The position numbers and the translations under genes were made by a program. Source: JAFDWI01 sp964544305 (GTDB taxonomy: Bacteria > Actinomycetota > Acidimicrobiia > Acidimicrobiales > Iamiaceae). Taken from it: a DNA stretch of 61,807 nucleotides. This document shows positions 58,982 to 61,807 of the stretch, in pieces. The notes beneath the pieces are model-generated. The model saw only the letters and a program-made list of their open reading frames with translations. It made no database searches and had not been told where the DNA came from. Position 1 is the stretch's first letter. Each line of letters starts with the position of its first letter. The stretch covers positions 1-61,807 of the forward strand of contig CAZJAZ010000010.1 in NCBI GenBank assembly GCA_964544305.1. Direction: 5' to 3'.

Positions 58982-59683
58982 ATGGCACGATCGATTCCAC
59001 CGAATCAGTGGCGCTTCCCCGACCCGCGCGGTGCCGACGAAAACGGTGTCGTGTGTGTTGGCGCCGACCTCGAGCCCGGAACGATTCTTGACGCGTACTG
59101 CCACGGCCTGTTTCCTATGCCGATTGGCTGGAAGCGGCTTCGGCGCCTTGCCTGGTGGTCACCTGATCCTCGTGGCGTGCTCCCACTCGACGGTCTCATC
59201 ATGACGAAGTCGCTTCGTCGATCAATGCGGCGCTACGAGGTGCGGGTTGACACCGCTTTCGAGGCGGTGATCGACGCGTGTGCGGATCCGACACGCAACG
59301 GCGCTTGGATCTCACCGGAGATTCGTGACGCGTATGTGCGGCTCCATTCGCTCGGTTGGACCCACAGTGTTGAAGCGTTTGACCCTGACTCGGGTGAGCT
59401 TGTCGGAGGCCTCTATGGCGTTGCGATCGGTGGACTCTTCGCTGGTGAATCCATGTTCCACATTGCAACTGATGCGTCGAAAGTCGCACTCGTGCATCTC
59501 ATCGAACTCCTTGGCAACGACGGGAATAGCGGAGCCGATCGACTCCTTGACGTGCAGTGGCGCACCGATCATTTAGCGACACTTGGCGTGAGAAACATCT
59601 CTCGCGACGACTATCTCAAACGACTCACCATCGCGCTTGGCGTACCACCGCCCGCCGCATTTGTCTCGCCAGACGACTCCTAA
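58982..59683 (+). CDS. aat: Leucyl/phenylalanyl-tRNA-protein transferase
   Basis: A 233-residue GNAT-fold enzyme that adds Leu or Phe from tRNA to N-terminal Lys/Arg of proteins, marking them for ClpS/ClpAP. FPDPRGADENGVVCVGADL, DAYCHGLFPMPIG, WWSPDPRGVLPLDGL, NGAWISPEIRDAYVRLHSLG, HSVEAFDPDSGELVGGLYG, and GESMFHIATDASKVALVHL match the family closely. GTG/ATG choice: ATG 58982 with a GGTG site; ATG 58970 is possible. Divergent from the lipoprotein. Confidence 0.93.
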   Translation: MARSIPPNQWRFPDPRGADENGVVCVGADLEPGTILDAYCHGLFPMPIGWKRLRRLAWWSPDPRGVLPLDGLIMTKSLRRSMRRYEVRVDTAFEAVIDACADPTRNGAWISPEIRDAYVRLHSLGWTHSVEAFDPDSGELVGGLYGVAIGGLFAGESMFHIATDASKVALVHLIELLGNDGNSGADRLLDVQWRTDHLATLGVRNISRDDYLKRLTIALGVPPPAAFVSPDDS

Positions 59684-59754
59684 GGGCCACTTTCGAAATC
59701 TGACAACCCATCAGACAATGTGGCAATTGGCCGCCGGTGGGCGAGAATAGAGCC

Positions 59755-61746
59755 ATGAGCCAGGACTTCAACGGCACCCCATCTCGCGTCAACCACGAAA
59801 AGGACCGACCGTGGATGATGCGCACCTACTCGGGGCACTCCACCGCAAAAGCATCGAACGAGCTCTATCGCACCAACTTGGCCAAAGGCCAAACCGGCTT
59901 GTCGATTGCGTTCGACCTTCCCACGCAAACCGGCTACGACCCTGACTCGCCGTTCGCGCGAGGCGAAGTCGGCAAAGTCGGTGTACCCGTGGTGCATCTC
60001 GGGCACATGGCGCAGCTTCTCGACCAGATTCCAGTCGGCGACATGAACACTTCCATGACGATCAATGCGACGGCCGCATGGCTGCTCGGCCTCTACGTCG
60101 CCAACGCCGAAAATCACGGGGTTGAAGCCAAAGCGCTCCGAGGGACGACCCAGAACGACATTGTCAAAGAATATTTGAGCCGTGGCACGTACATTTTTCC
60201 GCCCGCCCCCTCCAAGCGGCTGATCGTCGACATGGTGGCATTCACCAATCAATGGATTCCGAAATGGAATCCGATGAACGTGTGCAGCTACCACTTACAA
60301 GAAGCCGGCGCGACCCCCACCCAAGAAATCGCGTACTCCCTTGCGACGGCAATCGACGTGCTCGACGCGGTACGTGCATCAGGCCAAGTTGCGCAAGATC
60401 GATTCGATGCCGTTTTTGGCGCGATCTCGTTCTTTGTCAACGCAGGCATCCGATTTGTTGAAGAAACCGCCAAGATGCGGGCGTTCACCCAAATGTGGGA
60501 ACGCATCGGCAAAGAGCGCTATGGCGTCACCGACGCGAAAGCCCTGCGTTTTCGTTACGGCGTGCAAGTGAACTCACTCGGCCTCACCGAAGCGCAACCC
60601 GAGAACAACATTCAACGCATCGTGCTTGAGATGCTTGCCGTCACGATGTCCAAGGATGCTCGCGCCCGTTCGGTGCAGCTTCCCGCTTGGAACGAAGCGC
60701 TCGGACTTCCCCGTCCGTGGGACCAGCAATGGTCACTGCGTATGCAACAGGTCCTCGCTTTCGAATCCGATCTCCTCGAATACGACGACCTGTTTGCGGG
60801 CAGTCACGTGATGGAAGCAAAAACTGAGGAACTTGTCGAGGGCGCGACCGCCGAACTTGACGAAGTGCTCGACATGGGCGGTGCCTTTGAAGCAATCGAT
60901 GAACTCAAAGGCCGTCTCGTTACCTCACACGCAGAACGCATGCGTCGCATCGAAGCGGGCGATCAGAAAGTCATCGGCGTGAATAGCTTCACGCAAACCG
61001 CGCCGTCACCGCTCGGTGGTGCCGAAGCAATCCTCCGTGTCGACCCGGGGGTCCAGGACGAGGCAATCGCTGACGTCACCGCATGGCGTGGCAGTCGTGA
61101 CAACAGTGCGGTCAAGCGTTCGCTTGACGAGTTGCGTCGTGCCGCAGCGAATGGTGACAACATCATGGCTGCCACCATTGATTTCGCGCACGCGGGTGGC
61201 ACAACGGGTGAATGGGCGGACGTGCTGCGCGAGGCATTTGGTGAATACCGAGCCCCGACCGGGGTTGCCGCCGCTGTCGGTCACGGTGCGCATCTTGACG
61301 GTCTTGCCGCGGTCGCGCAGCGCAACAAGGAACTCAGTGGTGGACCGGTCCGGCTTTTGGTTGCCAAACCCGGTCTGGACGGACACTCCAATGGGGCCGA
61401 ACAGATTGCGGTCGCGGCACGTGATGCGGGTATGGAAGTGATCTACCAAGGTATTCGGCTCACACCCGAACAAATCGCTGCGGTCGCACGCGACGAAGAC
61501 GTCGAGGTGATCGGCCTGTCAATCTTGTCGGGAAGCCACATGGAGCTAATTCCCGACGTGGTCAAGCTCGTTCGCGCCGAGGGTGTGAGCGCACCCGTTG
61601 TCGCCGGTGGCATTATCCCTGAAGAAGACCGCGGGCCTTTGCACGATGCGGGTGTCGCCAAGGTGTACACACCAACCGATTTCGAACTCGCCAAGATCAT
61701 GAGTGAACTCACCGATCTCGCCGAAACCGAACGCGCCGGCCAGTAA
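59755..61746 (+). CDS. ecm: Coenzyme B12-dependent acyl-CoA mutase, MeaA/ethylmalonyl-CoA mutase type
   Basis: A 663-residue mutase. The TIM-barrel part begins DRPWMMRTYSGHSTAKASNE and contains LSIAFDLPTQTGYD, TSMTINATAAWLLGLYVANA, GTTQNDIVKEYLSRGTYIFP and NVCSYHLQEAGATPTQE. The C-terminal cobalamin domain has the D-x-H-x-x-G motif in AKPGLDGHSNGAEQIAVAAR, then ILSGSHMELIPDVV. The pattern fits MeaA (ethylmalonyl-CoA mutase) rather than methylmalonyl-CoA mutase large subunit. It would convert ethylmalonyl-CoA to methylsuccinyl-CoA. ATG 59755. No adenosylcobalamin riboswitch is visible upstream. Confidence in the exact substrate is moderate. Confidence 0.85.
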   Translation: MSQDFNGTPSRVNHEKDRPWMMRTYSGHSTAKASNELYRTNLAKGQTGLSIAFDLPTQTGYDPDSPFARGEVGKVGVPVVHLGHMAQLLDQIPVGDMNTSMTINATAAWLLGLYVANAENHGVEAKALRGTTQNDIVKEYLSRGTYIFPPAPSKRLIVDMVAFTNQWIPKWNPMNVCSYHLQEAGATPTQEIAYSLATAIDVLDAVRASGQVAQDRFDAVFGAISFFVNAGIRFVEETAKMRAFTQMWERIGKERYGVTDAKALRFRYGVQVNSLGLTEAQPENNIQRIVLEMLAVTMSKDARARSVQLPAWNEALGLPRPWDQQWSLRMQQVLAFESDLLEYDDLFAGSHVMEAKTEELVEGATAELDEVLDMGGAFEAIDELKGRLVTSHAERMRRIEAGDQKVIGVNSFTQTAPSPLGGAEAILRVDPGVQDEAIADVTAWRGSRDNSAVKRSLDELRRAAANGDNIMAATIDFAHAGGTTGEWADVLREAFGEYRAPTGVAAAVGHGAHLDGLAAVAQRNKELSGGPVRLLVAKPGLDGHSNGAEQIAVAARDAGMEVIYQGIRLTPEQIAAVARDEDVEVIGLSILSGSHMELIPDVVKLVRAEGVSAPVVAGGIIPEEDRGPLHDAGVAKVYTPTDFELAKIMSELTDLAETERAGQ

Positions 61747-61756
61747 CAAGTTCGAC

Positions 61757-61807
61757 TTAGTTGTCGCGCAGTATTGCGTTCAACGTTTCACTCGGGCGCA
61801 TTGCGGC
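61757..61807 (-). CDS. C-terminal end of a gene, possibly monomeric isocitrate dehydrogenase
   Basis: Only 16 residues plus stop are visible at the right edge on the minus strand: AAMRPSETLNAILRDN. The MRPS-x-TLN-type ending reminds me of monomeric NADP-dependent isocitrate dehydrogenase, but that rests on memory and a very short piece. Its stop is 10 bases from the convergent mutase stop. Confidence 0.35.
   Translation of the reverse strand, partial: AAMRPSETLNAILRDN

Noticed and set aside
59684..59754. Possible cobalamin riboswitch before the B12-dependent mutase
   Set aside because: Only ~70 bases are available and no B12-box-like conserved segment or large fold is seen.

Overview
The window looks like part of a moderately GC-rich actinobacterial genome, most likely Acidimicrobiia (for example a freshwater Ilumatobacter-like lineage). 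This is an inference. It rests on a mycothiol glycosyltransferase (MshA), a TIGR03086/mycothiol-type protein, a BldD homologue, an RsiG-like anti-sigma factor, an actinobacterial ClpP, frequent GTG starts and tight 4-base gene overlaps. Three runs of exactly 100 N show it is a scaffold from a draft or metagenome assembly. No rRNA, tRNA, CRISPR array or insertion sequence was seen.

Layout. 1-5.2 kb: a glycosyltransferase-like membrane protein cut by the left edge, an acyl-CoA synthetase, an ABC-2 exporter, a YbjN protein and proC. 5.2-8.5 kb: a leftward operon of a membrane protein, an RsiG-like c-di-GMP protein, an XRE regulator and mshA. 8.5-15 kb: a histidine phosphatase, a DksA-like zinc finger, a D,D-carboxypeptidase and a YhaO/YhaN nuclease-ATPase pair. 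15-21.6 kb: an accessory stretch with an esterase, two MazF relics, a MazG-like protein, a PadR-controlled ABC exporter with two PadR-type operators, an HD-domain relic and an intact ParD-like/zeta toxin module. 21.7-25.5 kb: a small-domain protein, an ADP-ribosylglycohydrolase fused to a tyrosine phosphatase, and an ApaH-like phosphatase, transcribed away from an NrtR-type Nudix regulator across a region with two palindromes. 25.6-32.2 kb: a thioesterase, a lipoprotein, a ~1350-residue NHL/pentapeptide lipoprotein and a membrane-anchored beta-propeller. 32.5-40.5 kb: VOC and AhpD-like proteins, an S1P-lyase-like decarboxylase, two paralogous solute-binding proteins and a membrane class III cyclase. 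40.5-43.4 kb: bldD-lysC-asd. 43.5-51.9 kb: cyclophilin, S51-like protein, 3-hydroxyacyl-CoA dehydrogenase, AbiEi/DUF559 protein, MFS transporter, an FtsX-type ABC exporter with a TetR regulator, and a class II aldolase, with three copies of a near-perfect palindrome. 52-55 kb: tig-clpP-clpX. 55-61.8 kb: two glycosyltransferases, a lipoprotein, aat, an ethylmalonyl-CoA mutase-like gene and the 3-prime end of one more gene.

Most interesting are: (1) the ADP-ribose-themed divergent operon at 21.7-25.5 kb; (2) two homologues of the Streptomyces c-di-GMP effectors, RsiG and BldD, in one window; (3) the three-copy palindrome with compensatory changes and a stop codon inside one arm; (4) the large repeat-built surface proteins. 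Two of the three assembly gaps are flanked by identical sequence and are probably unmerged contig overlaps. The third, in tig, hides real missing sequence.
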